Assembly (NCBI GenBank): GCA_050084985.1
Contig: JBITNC010000001.1
Location: forward strand, 15,252,001-15,316,000
Length of the DNA: 64,000 nucleotides
Direction of reading: 5' to 3'
Source: Nageia nagi
Taxonomy: Eukaryota; Pinophyta
Each line of letters starts with the position of its first letter. The first letter of the stretch is position 1. Both the position numbers and the translations under genes were made by a program. The notes below the pieces were generated by a model. It did not search any database. It was not told the origin of the DNA and saw only the letters and a program-made list of their open reading frames with translations. Of the stretch, positions 1 to 11,636 are shown one piece after another.

Positions 1-563
1 TAGAATTCCGTGGGCGGCCACAAAATGGAAGACTAGTCTGGCTGGTGAACTTCAAGAGACCATAACTCCTTTGTTTCTTGATGAAACCATGTCGTGTGAC
101 CTGTCAAAACATTTCCCACGACATGCCCTATCGAAAGAACCAATCATACCAACTCTCCAAGACCTGTGGTGAACTCTACCTTCTGAAAGGGAATGTTACA
201 GGAATTCCCACAATCCGGGATTACCCATCACAACACACAACATCACTACTCAAAGGGAGATGTCCCATTTCTGGGCTCATAATGGGGTCCACAGACCATA
301 AGCTCCCCCTTGAGTTTCACATATACAACAAGAACATGAACACCTAGAATACAAAGAGGCCATGATACAATTGTTCATTGGCTCAAATGGGACGTCACAT
401 CATCGGTCATGATCCAGCTATGAAGGAAGTGTCTAACTTCTGCCACTACCAAGTCCTTGTCTTTGATGATAGCATCACCATCTATAAACTTGACTTGGAA
501 ATCCATTTGTTCAATGCTGGTGTTGGCCTTGTCGTTGAGTGCCTCAAACTCCTTCTACACCTC

Positions 564-830
564 CTAGAAACGTATAGCAATTTGATTGACAACACCCAAG
601 TAGAACCAATAATCCTCGCAAAACTTCACATCCACAAGCCTCTGATCCTGCATCATCTCGAATTTTATTATTATTGGCTTTCGGGAATCTAGAATTCTGA
701 GAAGGCTAGCTCTCTCCACCACAATGTCTTTTAACTTTTGTTCCTCAAGTGTGACCCTCTGCAATGCACCAATGAATTGCTTAACCACCACCAAGACCTC
801 ATCAATTACCTCCTGTTTTACTACGATCAT
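564..830 (-). pseudogene. Coiled-coil-like fragment of a decayed retroelement ORF
   Basis: An 88-codon open stretch on the minus strand rich in Val, Leu, Lys, Glu and Gln in heptad-like spacing (KQEVIDEVLVVVKQF near the start), which suggests a coiled coil. It lies downstream, in the same direction, of the larger decayed ORF at 1480-3545. Similar charged helical stretches occur at 6263-6688 in this block and at 55480-56330 in the inner gypsy, each at the downstream end of a non-polymerase ORF. I infer the C-terminal part of an accessory retroelement protein. No catalytic domain is visible and no function is claimed. Confidence 0.35.
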
Positions 831-1479
831 ACCTTCGTTGAGGAGTTTTATCTTTCAAAGCTCCTCCATGGGTACCTTAGCTTACTCCAACTCTCTAGTC
901 GATTTTTTATGTGCAACTAACTCCTTTTTGAGTCTTTTTATCTCCTTTTCTTTCATCATCCCTTCTTTAGTAATGGCCTCAATGTTGGATATGATCGCAT
1001 GTTTCCGACCATCCAAACCAATAGGACTCGTATTGATGATCTGGTTTACTTGCTTGAGGTCTTCAGGTCATTGGGGATTATCCTTGTCTACGATTATAAT
1101 CTTGATGTGAATCGCGTTCTTGGCCAAATGCACATAAGTTTGGGTCTTACCCGAGTGATTGGAGCTTTCTCCAATCTAATCATTCTCTTCTCTCACTCCA
1201 AACTCCTCCCCGACATCCATGTTAAACACATCCAAACACTCTTCCATATTAACTACCCATTCATTTGTGAGTGATGGCTAATAAGTTTCAACAACTGCTT
1301 CCTGAACGGTGGTGGTGCTTTTCTTGGCCCTTTCAAGGTCTCACCTCTTCTTCATTGTGTTCTTCAGAGGCCTCTGTCGTTCGTGATTGAGAAGTCCTCT
1401 TCAACTATGCTCTTCTTTGCATTGTCTTTGAGGCTAGTCCCTTACACTTCTCTATTGATGGTTTTGAAGCACCAGGATT

Positions 1480-3545
1480 CTAGACTACCTTCACTATCTC
1501 TAAAGATCTGTCTTCTTCTTGTGTACTCGGGATGTTGTCACGTTGTGTTGCATTCACTTCATGTTCACCTTCTGACTCTCCTGCTTCTCCTTCCTCTTGA
1601 CTGTCATCAGATCTATATATGGGACTAGAGGATGAAGACCCAGATGGCGGAACAACTCGTGATGGACCTGCAGCCTCTCCTCTAGGTGGTCTGGACGGTG
1701 GGGATGGATCCTTCTCTCTGTTCCTGACACACCTCACCATATTGTCAATGGCCACACGTTCCAATTCCCTCACGTCATGCTCATCAACAATGTCCCGAAC
1801 TTGTTGTACTACCCGTTCCACTGGATTCCTACCATGCATTGATGCATATTGCCCAACTGGTTCTTCAACTGTGGGAGGAAATTGGATGACCCTGGAGGTG
1901 TACTCTTGCAGTCTTCTTCCCTTCTATTGTGACAATCTTTTGACGATGGTGACTTCAACAAGCTGTTGTTGATCATGGGCATCCTTGTGCATCTTATCTC
2001 GAATCTTCTTCATTTCTACCTCGTTGCTCACATTCTGGAAAGTTTATTCTTCTCTAAGTGGTTTATGTTCATATACTTTCTTCCTCTCCTTCATGTAAAA
2101 ATGGTGAATCCTATGGTCGTGGTCATAATGATTGGCAGCAAGCATCTTCTTGAAGTTGAATCTCTCCAACTCCTCCTTCATGGTGTCAACGTTTGCCCAA
2201 GTCTTGCACTAATATTCTCGCACTATAATCGGCAGGTTTGAAGTAGCCGATTTCTTCTGCTATACCTATTCATGTAAATAGGCCAACTGCCTCATCATCT
2301 CCATAAGTAATAGTTTGTTACTCACAAACCTTCGCAGCTGATATGGTTGCACGGCTAACTGTGGATTCTGATGTAGGACTAGTGTTGATGATGGAGGAAG
2401 AAGTCCCCATGCTCCTTCAACGCATCTTGGGCTAAGTTAGAGATCCTAGCCACTGTGATTTCTCCTTTGAGCTCCTTGTAGATCTCATACTCCCATCCAT
2501 CATTCTTCATGATGAAACTATCCCATCCTCTTTCAAGTTTCCATTTGGGGTAGCATTTCCAAATGGCATATGTCCCTTTCTCGATCCATGCTACTTCTCC
2601 TTTAGCCGTGGCCCTATATTTTCCGTGGAGCAACAAGTATACCAGGTATGAATTGAAGTAGAATTTGCATTTGGTGCCCATGGATGATAACTGATTGACG
2701 ATTGTGTCACTTAACACCTTGCTCCACTTGATCCTCTTTCCTCGAGCAATCTCAACAATGAAGCCAAAGAACTCTTTCCTAAATTTGGAAGCATCTTCTT
2801 TCGCAAGAACTCTGGACAACATCAAGATCATCAACTCAACTAAAGGGTAGAAATTGGAGTGAGGGGCATTTATGAGAGCATTCCCCTTGAGTCCATGATG
2901 CTCATCCAACATCCAACTCTTTATTGCAATGGCAGCCCTGTGAGTCTCTTGGTAGCATGCTAGTGACTCTACTTCGTTGTATTTGAAATTTCATTTGGAA
3001 GTCCATTGGAATGTTATTTTGATGGTGTCGGGGCTGAAGTCCATAATGATGTCTCCCTTGATGTCATCGAGAACTCTCTATTCCTTTTGCCAATGATGAC
3101 CGACCTCCATGCACAATTCAGGGAAACGAGTTGTAAAGGGGGCAAATGCAAAAGTGGAGAGCCCAAAGAAGATTACAATGTCTTGTTTGAGGTCATTAAC
3201 CGGAAACCCACGTATTTTCTCCCTCATTTGCATAGGGTCAACGTCTTGCCAATCTGTGTCTCCAATGGTAGCAAGACCGTTCCTTGAGCACCTAGCCCCT
3301 TGGGAAAGGGAGTCTTCTCTTTCACAAATGGTGATGATGCAATCTTGTCTCAGCCATTCGAGGTCCCTAGCAGAGTCTTTAGCCGAATTGCTGTTGGAAG
3401 TAGTCATAATGCTCAAGCTTGCAACGAGGTCTTCCAAGGGTGATGCATGGGTTTCCAAGTGGTAAAGGCACCCAACGTTGGATTGGCTTGTCTCCCAAAT
3501 GCTTGCGTAGGCCTTAAGGTGCAACATGACAAAATTCAAACTCAA
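1480..3545 (-). pseudogene. Decayed accessory/gag-like ORF of a minus-strand LTR element
   Basis: Three open stretches on the minus strand (3545-3078, 2912-2379, 1839-1480) read in the same direction; between the first two, translation continues with only isolated stops, so they are best read as one broken ORF of roughly 690 codons. The middle part is Lys/Glu rich and ends ALKEHGDFFLHHQH. The last part is acidic, Ser/Pro rich (PSRVVPPSGSSSSSP) and looks disordered. A short motif before the middle part (FSPDTI) resembles YSPDSI in the accessory ORF of the inner gypsy at about 53.4 kb, which hints at a common family. There is no zinc knuckle, protease or polymerase motif. It follows a leader with tandem repeats at 3820-4700. 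Alternatives are a true gag or a captured host gene. Confidence 0.45.
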
Positions 3546-3819
3546 AAATTTGCAATTTTCTGCAATTTTGGCGCAAAAGTAGAAGAGGAGTGCGATTTGA
3601 ATTTTTAGAAAATGAGATCCCCAGGCTTGTATTTATAGCTGAAACTAGCTTCCAGCAAACCCTAGTCGGCTAGGTAAAGGAGGAAGATGCATCTTAGCCA
3701 TTCATCTAGTCGACCTCGAGATGTCTGTCTACACTAAATTTCATGTCCAACTAGCCAGGACCAGATATGGGGGTTCCAAGGCTCCTTTCCTTCTAGCTTG
3801 GTGCATTCCCAGAAATGAC

Positions 3820-4700
3820 AAGATTTCATCTTTCTAGATCATGTGCCAACCTTGGCGGGTGAGTGCACTTCCCACGTTGGTCTTCCTTGCTCGCTTTCTT
3901 GCTCATTTTGACCCTGAAGCTCGTCTTGAGGCTTGAACTTGGCTGATTTTTGCTCTTTCTAGTGCCCAAGCTCATCAAATTTCACCTTTAAGCTCAACTT
4001 GGACAATCCCCAAGCTTGGTGCATGGTTCAAAAAGTCAAGTTTTTGTCTTTTTGTGGCATGCACCAGCCTCTCCCGCCTTTCCAATTTGAGCACATGATC
4101 CAAAAAGACAAGATTGTCTTTTCTGGGCATGCACCAACCTCTACATGGCCCATTTTACCTTTTCGCAAGTTCCTGCTCCCATGCCTTGGCCAAATTTTTG
4201 TGATTTCTCCTTCCTTAAGGCTTCCTGGGTCTGATGCATGATTCAAAAAGTCAAGATCTTGTCTTTTGAAATCATGTGCCAGCCCTTCTGGAGCTGCTGG
4301 AGCTGATCTTGGGGTTCGGGGCTTCATGCCTTGGCGAATTTTTGCCTTTTGAACAAACTGGAAGCCTTTCTGGGTTGAGTGCATGGTTCAAAAAGACAAG
4401 ATTTTGCCTTTTTGAGGCTTGCACCAACCTCTTGGATGCTTGGGATCAACTTCATCACTCTTGAACTTGTCCTGTTCCTCCTCCCAACTTGGTCGCATGG
4501 TTCAAAAAGACAAGATTTTTTCTTTTGAAATCATGCACCAACCTTGAAGTGCCTTATACTTGCCTTTTTCGAACTTGATTCCGGTCCAATCTGCTCCTTG
4601 CCCTTGGCGCATACTTCAAAAAGATAGGATTTTGTATTTTGAAGGCATGCGTTGGGCTTGAGAGTGGCCCAAATTGCCTTTTCAAGACTTAACTCCAATT
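3820..4700 (-). repeat. Degenerate tandem repeats in element leader
   Basis: At least six units share the plus-strand core GCATGGTTCAAAAAGACAAG followed by a T-rich stretch and a second core near CATGCACCAACCTC. Cores start near 4021, 4093, 4233, 4381, 4493 and 4608, so spacing varies from about 70 to 150 bp. The array lies between the leader start at 5026 and the decayed ORF at 3545, so it fills the 5' untranslated leader of the minus-strand element. Short open stretches here (for example 4922-4734) have no recognisable domain and I treat them as leader sequence. Confidence 0.7.
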
Positions 4701-5026
4701 TGGACAGCTCCCTGACCTAGTCACGTGTTGCAATCATGCACCAACCCTAGGAGTAGCGCAGTTTGGCTTGATTCTATCACGACTTGCCCTGGACTCTCCT
4801 GGTTCACTAAGGCCAACTTTTGGTTTTCTAGACTTAGCCATTTTTTGAGGAATCTCAAATTTTTGACTCATTATGACTAAGCCCAGGTGAAGGATGAGAC
4901 TTGAACCTAGGGGAGTCCACATTGAATCTAGGTCTTACGACATCACTTGGACTATAAGAGACAACAACATGACAATGTGTTCACATGAGGCGTTGAGGTC
5001 CCCCAAAATTGCAGGATTTTGGGGCA

Positions 5027-5047
5027 TGTTGTGTTTTAATCACAACA
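5027..5047. repeat. Short terminal hairpin
   Basis: TGTTGTG and CACAACA are separated by 7 bases, giving a perfect 7-bp stem at the putative LTR end. It parallels the hairpins at 8178-8196 and 15971-15989. Confidence 0.6.
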
Positions 5048-5936
5048 CCTTGCGAATAGGTAAATTAGTTGCAATGCCAGCAAAGATGCCAACACCTAGG
5101 TGGAAGGGCGTTACCCCTTACCGCTATGAGGTCTGTTTACCTCAAAGGTCTCGTGAAATGGGTGTGCAAGAATTGACTCAGGGACTGGTTAGGATGTTTG
5201 AAGCTGCTACCAATTCAAATAAAATTTGTTAATCAAGGACTTGAATTGTCTTCATATCTAGCCAAGGGTTGTTTCTCAAACAAAGCAGTAAAATTGAGAG
5301 TGTGAAAGCCACGGAAAATGGTGTAAAATAAAAGAAAAATAGGATGGAACGTTGAAAATGGCTCAAGGCACATGAGTTCAGCTCTTTACATCAAGCTCCA
5401 CCGACAAGCACAGTGTCTGGATGCCTAGTTCCTTCGGGTTTGTTGTGACTTACATCCACCCACACATCCTCTCATTCTAGCCAGACTACACGAAGGGTCT
5501 AAAAGAATGATACATCCACTTGTAGTAGCCAACAACACAAATGGACTAATGGAGGAAGAATGCGTCTAAGGGACAAGGATGACACTTTCAATATGTGGAT
5601 GAAGTTCACATGCTAAACGTCAAAAAGGAAACCACTTTCAGAGTTATACAAGTTTAGTTGCATACTATGAATCAATCATTAACTACATATCACATTCAAT
5701 ACTTCAAAAAGATATCCAATCATTCTTTCACCCACCTCTCAAGAGGTTTGTGAAATGTTCCAAGCATCTAAGCAACACACATCAATTATTAACATTACAT
5801 GTTCAAGCTCATAGTACCATAAAATGGAGTTTATGCAATTTCATTCAAAAGATCATGCCACATTCAAAAATTCCTCTAGTTGCAAATGTTCATGTCCAAA
5901 TTCAAAAACTCCTCCCTTACAAATGAGCCCTCTAGG

Positions 5937-5946
5937 GCTATTTATA
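5937..5946 (-). promoter_or_regulatory. TATA-box-like site in candidate LTR
   Basis: The minus strand reads CTATAAATAG here, a canonical plant TATA box inside the candidate LTR. The homologous place in copy B (about 12550) has lost the box by a small deletion. Transcription from it is inferred only. Confidence 0.4.
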
Positions 5947-6262
5947 GTATTTGCATTGCAGCCCTAAGTGTTGCCCTAACCCTAATACAAATTAATATAA
6001 AATTATTTAAAAATATCATCAGTCCAATAAAAAAACACGCCACGTGGCACTACCAAATTAAGTCCAACACTTGTGGGAGCAAATCCTCATCTATCACAAG
6101 GCTTTAACAAAAATTTATAAAATTTGGGGTCCCAAAATATTGAATTATGCAAAAATAAAATTAAATTAAAATTTTGCATCTAAGATGCAACAACTTCCAT
6201 CAACAGGTACCCAAGAGTTTATCTGTCCTCGAACCTTCATCATTCATTGGTTCAAGGGATGC

Positions 6263-6688
6263 TTACCCTTGAGCAATCACCTCTTCCTGAGGACGATATG
6301 GTCTAAGAATTATGACCTCTTCTTCAAGGCCCATCCTTCTTTGGTGTTTCTCCAACTCCTTGGCTAGCCTAGTGATGTCTTCAATTCGCTCTGCTCCAAT
6401 GGTCCTGACTTCGCCAATTTCAGCCTTCAATGTCTGAGTCTCTAAATCTTGAGATTTCTTCGGGTCCTTCTTTAAGGAGACTCTAGTGACAAACAGTGTG
6501 TTGTTGACTTTGAAGATGAACCTACTCACATATTGAGTTTCCATGGACTCATCCTCCACCCTTTGACCGAGATCTGTGTGTAATGCCCTCATCGAAGCTG
6601 CAAGCTCGAAACTGAGTTTTGGATCAACAATCACCACTCCCTTCATCTTGACTTCTTCCTCCTGCGCCTTAGAATTCATCTCTACCAT
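6263..6688 (-). pseudogene. Coiled-coil ORF fragment upstream of candidate LTR (copy A)
   Basis: A 141-codon open stretch rich in Glu, Lys, Arg and Leu (for example LAKELEKHQRRMGLEEE near the C-terminus), probably helical and coiled coil. It ends about 60 bp before the candidate LTR start. Copy B has the same sequence at about 12850-13350 broken by indels. Its place just ahead of an LTR matches the coiled-coil stretch ahead of the 3' LTR of the inner gypsy at 56815. I infer an accessory retroelement protein. No enzyme motif is seen. Confidence 0.4.
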
Positions 6689-6899
6689 TTAGCGTTGGAT
6701 ATGGAATGATGTTTCACATGCCTTAGCAAATGGGAAGGGAAGTTTTTCTTGAATTGCTTTAGAGGGATCTCGAGGACTTTTCGTCTTCGTGCCTTGGTGA
6801 GTTCAAAAGGGAGACCAATCTTGTCATGCAAGGCCAACTTTCCCCCTTTTGTAGATATTTTAGGATTTTCCTACGGCAACACCCTCTAGAAGTCTAGGG

Positions 6900-8177
6900 A
6901 TTCGTGCCTTCAAAGATAGGCTCAATTCTCTAGGCATTTGGCACATGGCTCAAGATCAATCGACTTTGGAAGGCTAGCGCAAGTGCTTAAGGAGTCAGAA
7001 AGAGTGTTTGGGTCTGGATTTGTGCTCAAATGAGGAAGGATAGGGCCGACACACATGTGAGGGGGGACATACGTGTTGTCTCCTACTGCATTTGTGCCAG
7101 AAATGAGGGGTGTGAGTCCAACACAACTATGGAGGGGGTCATGGTGGTCATCTTCTCCTCTACTTACGCCCAAGGAGGAAGTGCTCTACACTTAGCCAAT
7201 TCCGACATGTGTTGCCATGAATGACCCCTTAGAGCTCATGGAAGGCTGGCGTAGGTCCAAGGGAGGTCACCACCTCTGTCTTGGTGTGCACTTGCACTGG
7301 GATAGTGTGTACTTGGCCTGGTGCAAGTCTCCTATGGGTCATGAGGCTTGAATAGACGTCCACTTGCGTCGAGATACTTGTCGGGAAGGTCTAACGCGAT
7401 TCAAGGGTAGGACAACACTTATGTCTTGATCTGCATATGCGACGAAAGGGTGCTTTTGAGCTTGGCACAAATCCTCTGGGAGTCATAAAGGTTTTCTCAG
7501 TCAACATCTGCGCCTAAAGAAAACATGCTCCATACTTAGTCAAAATTTATCATTGTCACTCGAAATCGTCTTCTGGAGCCCTTACAAGGTTGGCGCAAGT
7601 CCGAGGTAAGTCATGAGGGGTGTCTTGGCTTACAATTGCACCAGGAAAGCATGCATGATTTGGGCGCACATCCCAGGTGAGACACGACCTTTGTCTGCCA
7701 CCACACTTACGCTGAGGTGTAGGAGTGATTTTGTGCTTGGGACTTAGCCAATTTCACCGCTTTTTGCTGATATGAGTCTCTGGGATGCTAGCGCAAGTCT
7801 TGGATGGGTCAAGGAGGTTATCTCGGTCAGCATCTATGCCAAAAGGGCAAAGGACAAACCCATCGCAAGTCTCCCTAGGGTCAAGAAGTTTGTCTCCCTC
7901 TCGACTTGCACCAAGGTAAGAGGTGTTCCAGACTTAGTCAAATCTGCTCTTTGCTGCTCAAAATGGCCACCTAAAGCTCCTAGAAAGGAGACATGGGTGT
8001 TGTCTCCTTGAATACATACGCTTGAAGAGGACTTAGCTAAAATCTTGCTTTGCTGCTACCAGAAATTCAATTTTGTTCATTTCCATCAATTTTGGTCTCC
8101 AACACCCCTGATCTCAAGACACCAAATCAGCTTGGTCACTCTTGCTAGGCGACTCCTTATTGCCAAAATTTGGGGCA
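6900..8177 (-). repeat. Leader with degenerate repeats (copy A)
   Basis: A leader-like stretch built from irregular units that share the plus-strand theme GGCGCAAGTC plus a partner such as GTCTCC or GGAGACAA, recurring about every 60-150 bp (for example near 7318, 7595 and 7790). It follows the 3' LTR at 8178-8513 on the minus strand and begins TGCCCCAAATTTTGGC. Short open stretches (for example 6922-7173) are Cys/Pro rich but show no domain. Copy B is 14740-15970. Confidence 0.6.
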
Positions 8178-8196
8178 TGTTGTGGAAGCCACAACA
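8178..8196. repeat. Perfect 8-bp-stem hairpin at LTR end
   Basis: TGTTGTGGAAGCCACAACA: 8-bp arms and a 3-base loop. The identical 19-mer occurs at 15971-15989. Confidence 0.85.
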
Positions 8197-8513
8197 ATAG
8201 TTAAAACAAAAACAAACAACGAATCAAAACAAAGTTAGAAAAATAAAAATATGGATGCACAACGACATGAATTGTTCATGGGTGTGAACCCATGTCAGCA
8301 TTGTCACTCACGACTGCATTGCCAGTTTCATTATAGTAAGTGAACTCTCACTAGCCATTCGAATGACCGTCCGGACACCTGTGTTAAAGTCCAAGTTCGA
8401 GGACATCATGTTCGTCCAAAGTGTCTGCTCCAACTATAGTCTTTGGAGAAAAGAACAACTAGTCCTTGAGCTCAATCGCTCTCATGATGAGTCCCTATGG
8501 ATAAGCCTCAACA
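8178..8513 (-). mobile_element. 3' LTR of non-autonomous minus-strand element
   Basis: On the minus strand it begins TGTTGAGGCTTATCC at 8513 and ends CCACAACA at 8178, 336 bp. It is preceded on that strand by a long polypurine tract ending GGGGAGAA, which fixes both the start and the orientation. The last 19 bases form a perfect hairpin. The same 19 bases reappear at 15971-15989, which I read as the end of the matching 5' LTR. After this LTR a second leader starts at once, so the two elements look joined through a shared LTR. Confidence 0.65.
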
Positions 8514-8560
8514 TTCTCCCCTTTTTTTTTCTTTTTCTTTTTTTTCTTTTTTTTTTTGCA
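8514..8560 (-). promoter_or_regulatory. Polypurine tract upstream of 3' LTR
   Basis: The minus strand has about 40 purines, almost all A with scattered G, ending AAGGGGAGAA directly before TGTTGAGG. This is the expected plus-strand primer site of an LTR retrotransposon. Confidence 0.65.
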
Positions 8561-9954
8561 AATACTAATCTACTTTGTACACTAAACTACCATGCAAAAA
8601 TTCTTTTATTCCAGGGTCAAAGATCTTGTTTTGTTCTCCACTTTAAGGAGTAGAATGTCTAGTTTCATCCTCATGTAACAGGCTTCTAGGATGAACGAGC
8701 GATTGTAGTAGAGGTCTTGCATGCGCCCATGAGGATACATCGTGTACATATGAGGAATTCATTTCTAAGAAAACCCTTCGCATGAAATGATATAAGCTTT
8801 CGCCAAAAACGAGCAAAGGATTCTCACCAATAGCCATCTCACAATGTAGGATATCATTTGTCATCTCCGAGGCAAGTATACTGATCTCGTCTGCAACAAC
8901 CAGCTAGCCTTGACTCTCATCATGTACAACATCCTCATCCCCAAAAGGTGGAAAGTACAAGCACCTGGTCATAAGGATAGTAGGAATGTAAGGTCTGTAC
9001 CTCCTGGAGTCAAGCTTAGGTATTGTTACCATGTCAAATTGTCTCACCATAGGTTCAAGTTGCGCCTCCATTGTTTCACCTCATGTGTCAAGAGGCAACT
9101 ATCACTAGCATCACTAACGCCCACAACTTGATACTTTTCTCTGTATGCGCCTTACTACGTGTGAACAATAAAAGCATCGCTAATATCTTGATGTGATAAC
9201 TCTTGTGCTTGAATGAACAAGGAGTCTTCTATATCATCAAACTCCAAGCCAAGGGGTTCATCCAAGAGAGGTTTTAATCTTATTGCATCTAGGTTTTCAC
9301 TATGGATAATACCCACATCTTCAAATTCCTCTTTATCTCAACATATGGAGTTATCTTTAGGAAAGACGTGATTGGGCTGCCACTGTAGGTCCAACTCTTG
9401 ATCCACTCCATTCTTACCATTGCTTCTTTTCGACTCCATCAAACTTGACTGATCCTTGGAGCACAAACGGTCACGTGCCTTACCAAATGAATCTTCTTCA
9501 AATTCTTTGAACTCCAACTTTGGAAACAACTCTATTAAAAGTGCTCGCTCAGCTTCTTTAGTATCTCCATTCACATGAGAGTAGATGAGTCACCTATTCC
9601 AACACTTGGTCCTTCGCTAGCATGTAGCTCAAAGAGTGGGTTCTCAACACCCAATTTGGCATTCGACTCAAACCGTGGGTTGTCCATAGATGGTTAGTTA
9701 TCTTCCTGTTCTCGCTAGGAAATTAGCTCATGATCAAGTTCATCATCAACATTGTCCACTTCCCGCATCTCCTTGCAAAAGCCATCACATTGTATGTTTG
9801 ACTCTTGGCATTCATCTTCTTCTTCGTCTTGATACACCGAAAGGGTGAGATCTTCATTTTCCTAGAAGACATGTATCCATTCTTTTCCGAACATGACGAA
9901 GACAACACCAAGAATATCAAGCACCCAAATGTCCATGTAATACAAAGATGGCGA

Positions 9955-10779
9955 TCATGTAGGGCGCATAGGTATATTCTTTAAAATACCGATCATTTGC
10001 AATGCACCATAAACATACGTGAGATCCTCCTCATCCGCCGCTATTGGGACAAATCCAACATCCTTGCAAGCTTCATATGTCATCACATTGAAACCCATTC
10101 TAGAGTTTACCAGACAATTGGTGAATTTTATGTCCCTAAGGCACACGGATGTTGCAAATTCATGCTCTCGAGCTTTTTGAACAATCCCTTCTTCATATTC
10201 TGGGTCAAGTGGTTCTTCTGGTTCTGATGCCATAGGTAGGAAATGCCCTTCATCCATGTGATCTCTCTTCACTCTTGCCTGGTCTGGTTGATCATCAAAG
10301 AAAGATTCAAAGGAAAAACTTGGGTCCGATGTGTCCTCACATGTGGATTTTGTTTCCCTTGGGACCTCCTTGTGAGAATGGTTGTTGACATCCTTTTCAC
10401 TACCTTCATGTATGTGAGAGCTTGGACAATTAGATTTAACTAAAGAAGCAACCCACTTTTTGCCAAGTTGAATCAGGGCTAGACATATATTTCCAAGCAG
10501 GTTGACTATTTTGAAGTCTAATCCCATGATTTGCAAACAAACGCTCTTTAGACATCCCACTATCATTGATTCATCATCTTCTTGTTCATCTTGATTTGTG
10601 GGAGGAGTAAACCCTGGATCATAACAAGCTACACTCATTATTACATTGCCACCAAGAGGAGTATCTATTATACAATCTTGAAATACTTTTCCTTGGAGGC
10701 ATAAAGACTTGAATATTTGATGCCCTTCCTTTTCCTCTAGGACAACTTCTCCTGGTGCACTATCTTCATGATGGACCAA
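9955..10779 (-). pseudogene. Degenerate double retropepsin-like ORF
   Basis: A 274-codon open frame on the minus strand with two related motifs. At residues 36-57 it reads CIIDTPLGGNVIMSVACYDP and at residues 222-241 it reads CLVNSRMGFNVMTYEACKDV. Both match the plant retrotransposon aspartic-protease pattern (L-V/I-D-S-G-A-x-x-N-V-M-x-y-x-A-c), with the catalytic D-S-G changed to D-T-P and N-S-R. A flap-like YGALQMIGILKNIPMRP follows the second. Between them lies an acidic, His/Ser-rich linker. The frame is open but both active sites are lost. Upstream open stretches (10792-11440) are Gln/Pro rich like a gag tail. I infer a decayed gag-protease polyprotein with an internal duplication. Confidence 0.5.
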
Positions 10780-10791
10780 GTGTTCCCTTGC

Positions 10792-11440
10792 TCATTCTTG
10801 TAGCATATAACATTGAACGGGCTGATTTGTTTCTTTCTTTTGATTCTCCTTATGTGCTACTTGAATTTGAGCATGCTGTGAAGAAGATTCATGGAAGCCA
10901 TGTTGAGGTTTTTTATTCATCATTTGTTGCTTCAATTGTTCTACATCATCCCTTAATCCCCACAAGGCATCTTTTATTTGATCCAATTCTTCGTCTTGCA
11001 TACACTGCACGAGTGCATAACTCTACCTCCACAATCTTTCTATAGAACATTCAAAAATATCAAATTTAGGAGTACTCGGTGAGCTTGGCAGATCTTTAGG
11101 ATTTTCAGGGATGGAATGATCCACTTGTATTGGTGCAACTTGACTACTTGTGTGATCCCATGAATTGGATTGGGTTTGACACATTGGTTGTATTGGCCAT
11201 GTCTGATGATTGAAGTTCAAACCTTGAACCAGTAGTTGTTGTATGATTGAATTCAAATCAATAGTCCCTCATTTCTGAGGTTGTTGTAGGGTTGAATTCA
11301 GATATGCCTAGTAACTTATATGAGGTGGTATATATGTAGGCGAAGCATATGGTTGTCCGTGGGAATCCCATGGTATACTTGCCAACCACCATGGCATTGC
11401 TACCATGATTGTACAATATCATGGTTATAGGAACCATCAA
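10792..11440 (-). pseudogene. Gag-tail-like remnant upstream of protease
   Basis: Broken minus-strand frames read WWLASIPWDSHGQPYASP, then Gln/Asn-rich sequence (IIQQLLVQGLNFNHQTW), then a charged helical piece (IKDALWGLRDDVEQLKQQMM) ending just before the protease-like frame. Pro/Gln-rich linkers of this kind are common between gag and protease in plant gypsy elements. Stops separate the pieces. No zinc knuckle is visible. Confidence 0.35.
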
Positions 11441-11636
11441 AGAATGTGACTCCAGGACTTAGAATGTGTGCTTGGAGTGTCCCAGCAAGAAATGCTTAGA
11501 TCCCTTGTATGGTGTATGCATCGATCTAAAGGACCCAAGTGAGGAGAAAACAAAAGAGAAACAACTCTTACTAGATACAAAGATAGTTCATGCCCTCCTT
11601 CTAGCGTTAATTTATGTTGGACAGTTTTTCTTTCCT

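Larger units (their letters stand above)
5027..6205 (-). mobile_element. Candidate LTR of a decayed minus-strand element (copy A)
   Basis: Read on the minus strand, this segment starts TGTTGATGG at 6205 and ends CACAACA at 5027, the TG...CA form expected of an LTR. A TATA-box-like TATAAATAG lies inside it. The sequence that follows its end (TGCCCCAAAATCC) resembles those that follow the CACAACA ends at 8178 and 15971, as an element leader should. The homologous copy B is 11637-12812 but breaks off before the terminal hairpin. No target duplication was found, so the boundaries are provisional. Confidence 0.4.

Noticed and set aside
724-1110. A 128-codon plus-strand frame
   Set aside because: Low-complexity Ser/Phe/Ile-rich translation antisense to the decayed retroelement ORF; no domain.
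1619-1972. A 117-codon plus-strand frame
   Set aside because: Antisense to the Ser/Pro-rich minus-strand frame, with no recognisable feature.
5970-5995. Telomere-like CCCTAACCCTAA
   Set aside because: Only about two units; the same short motif also occurs in the copia LTR by chance.
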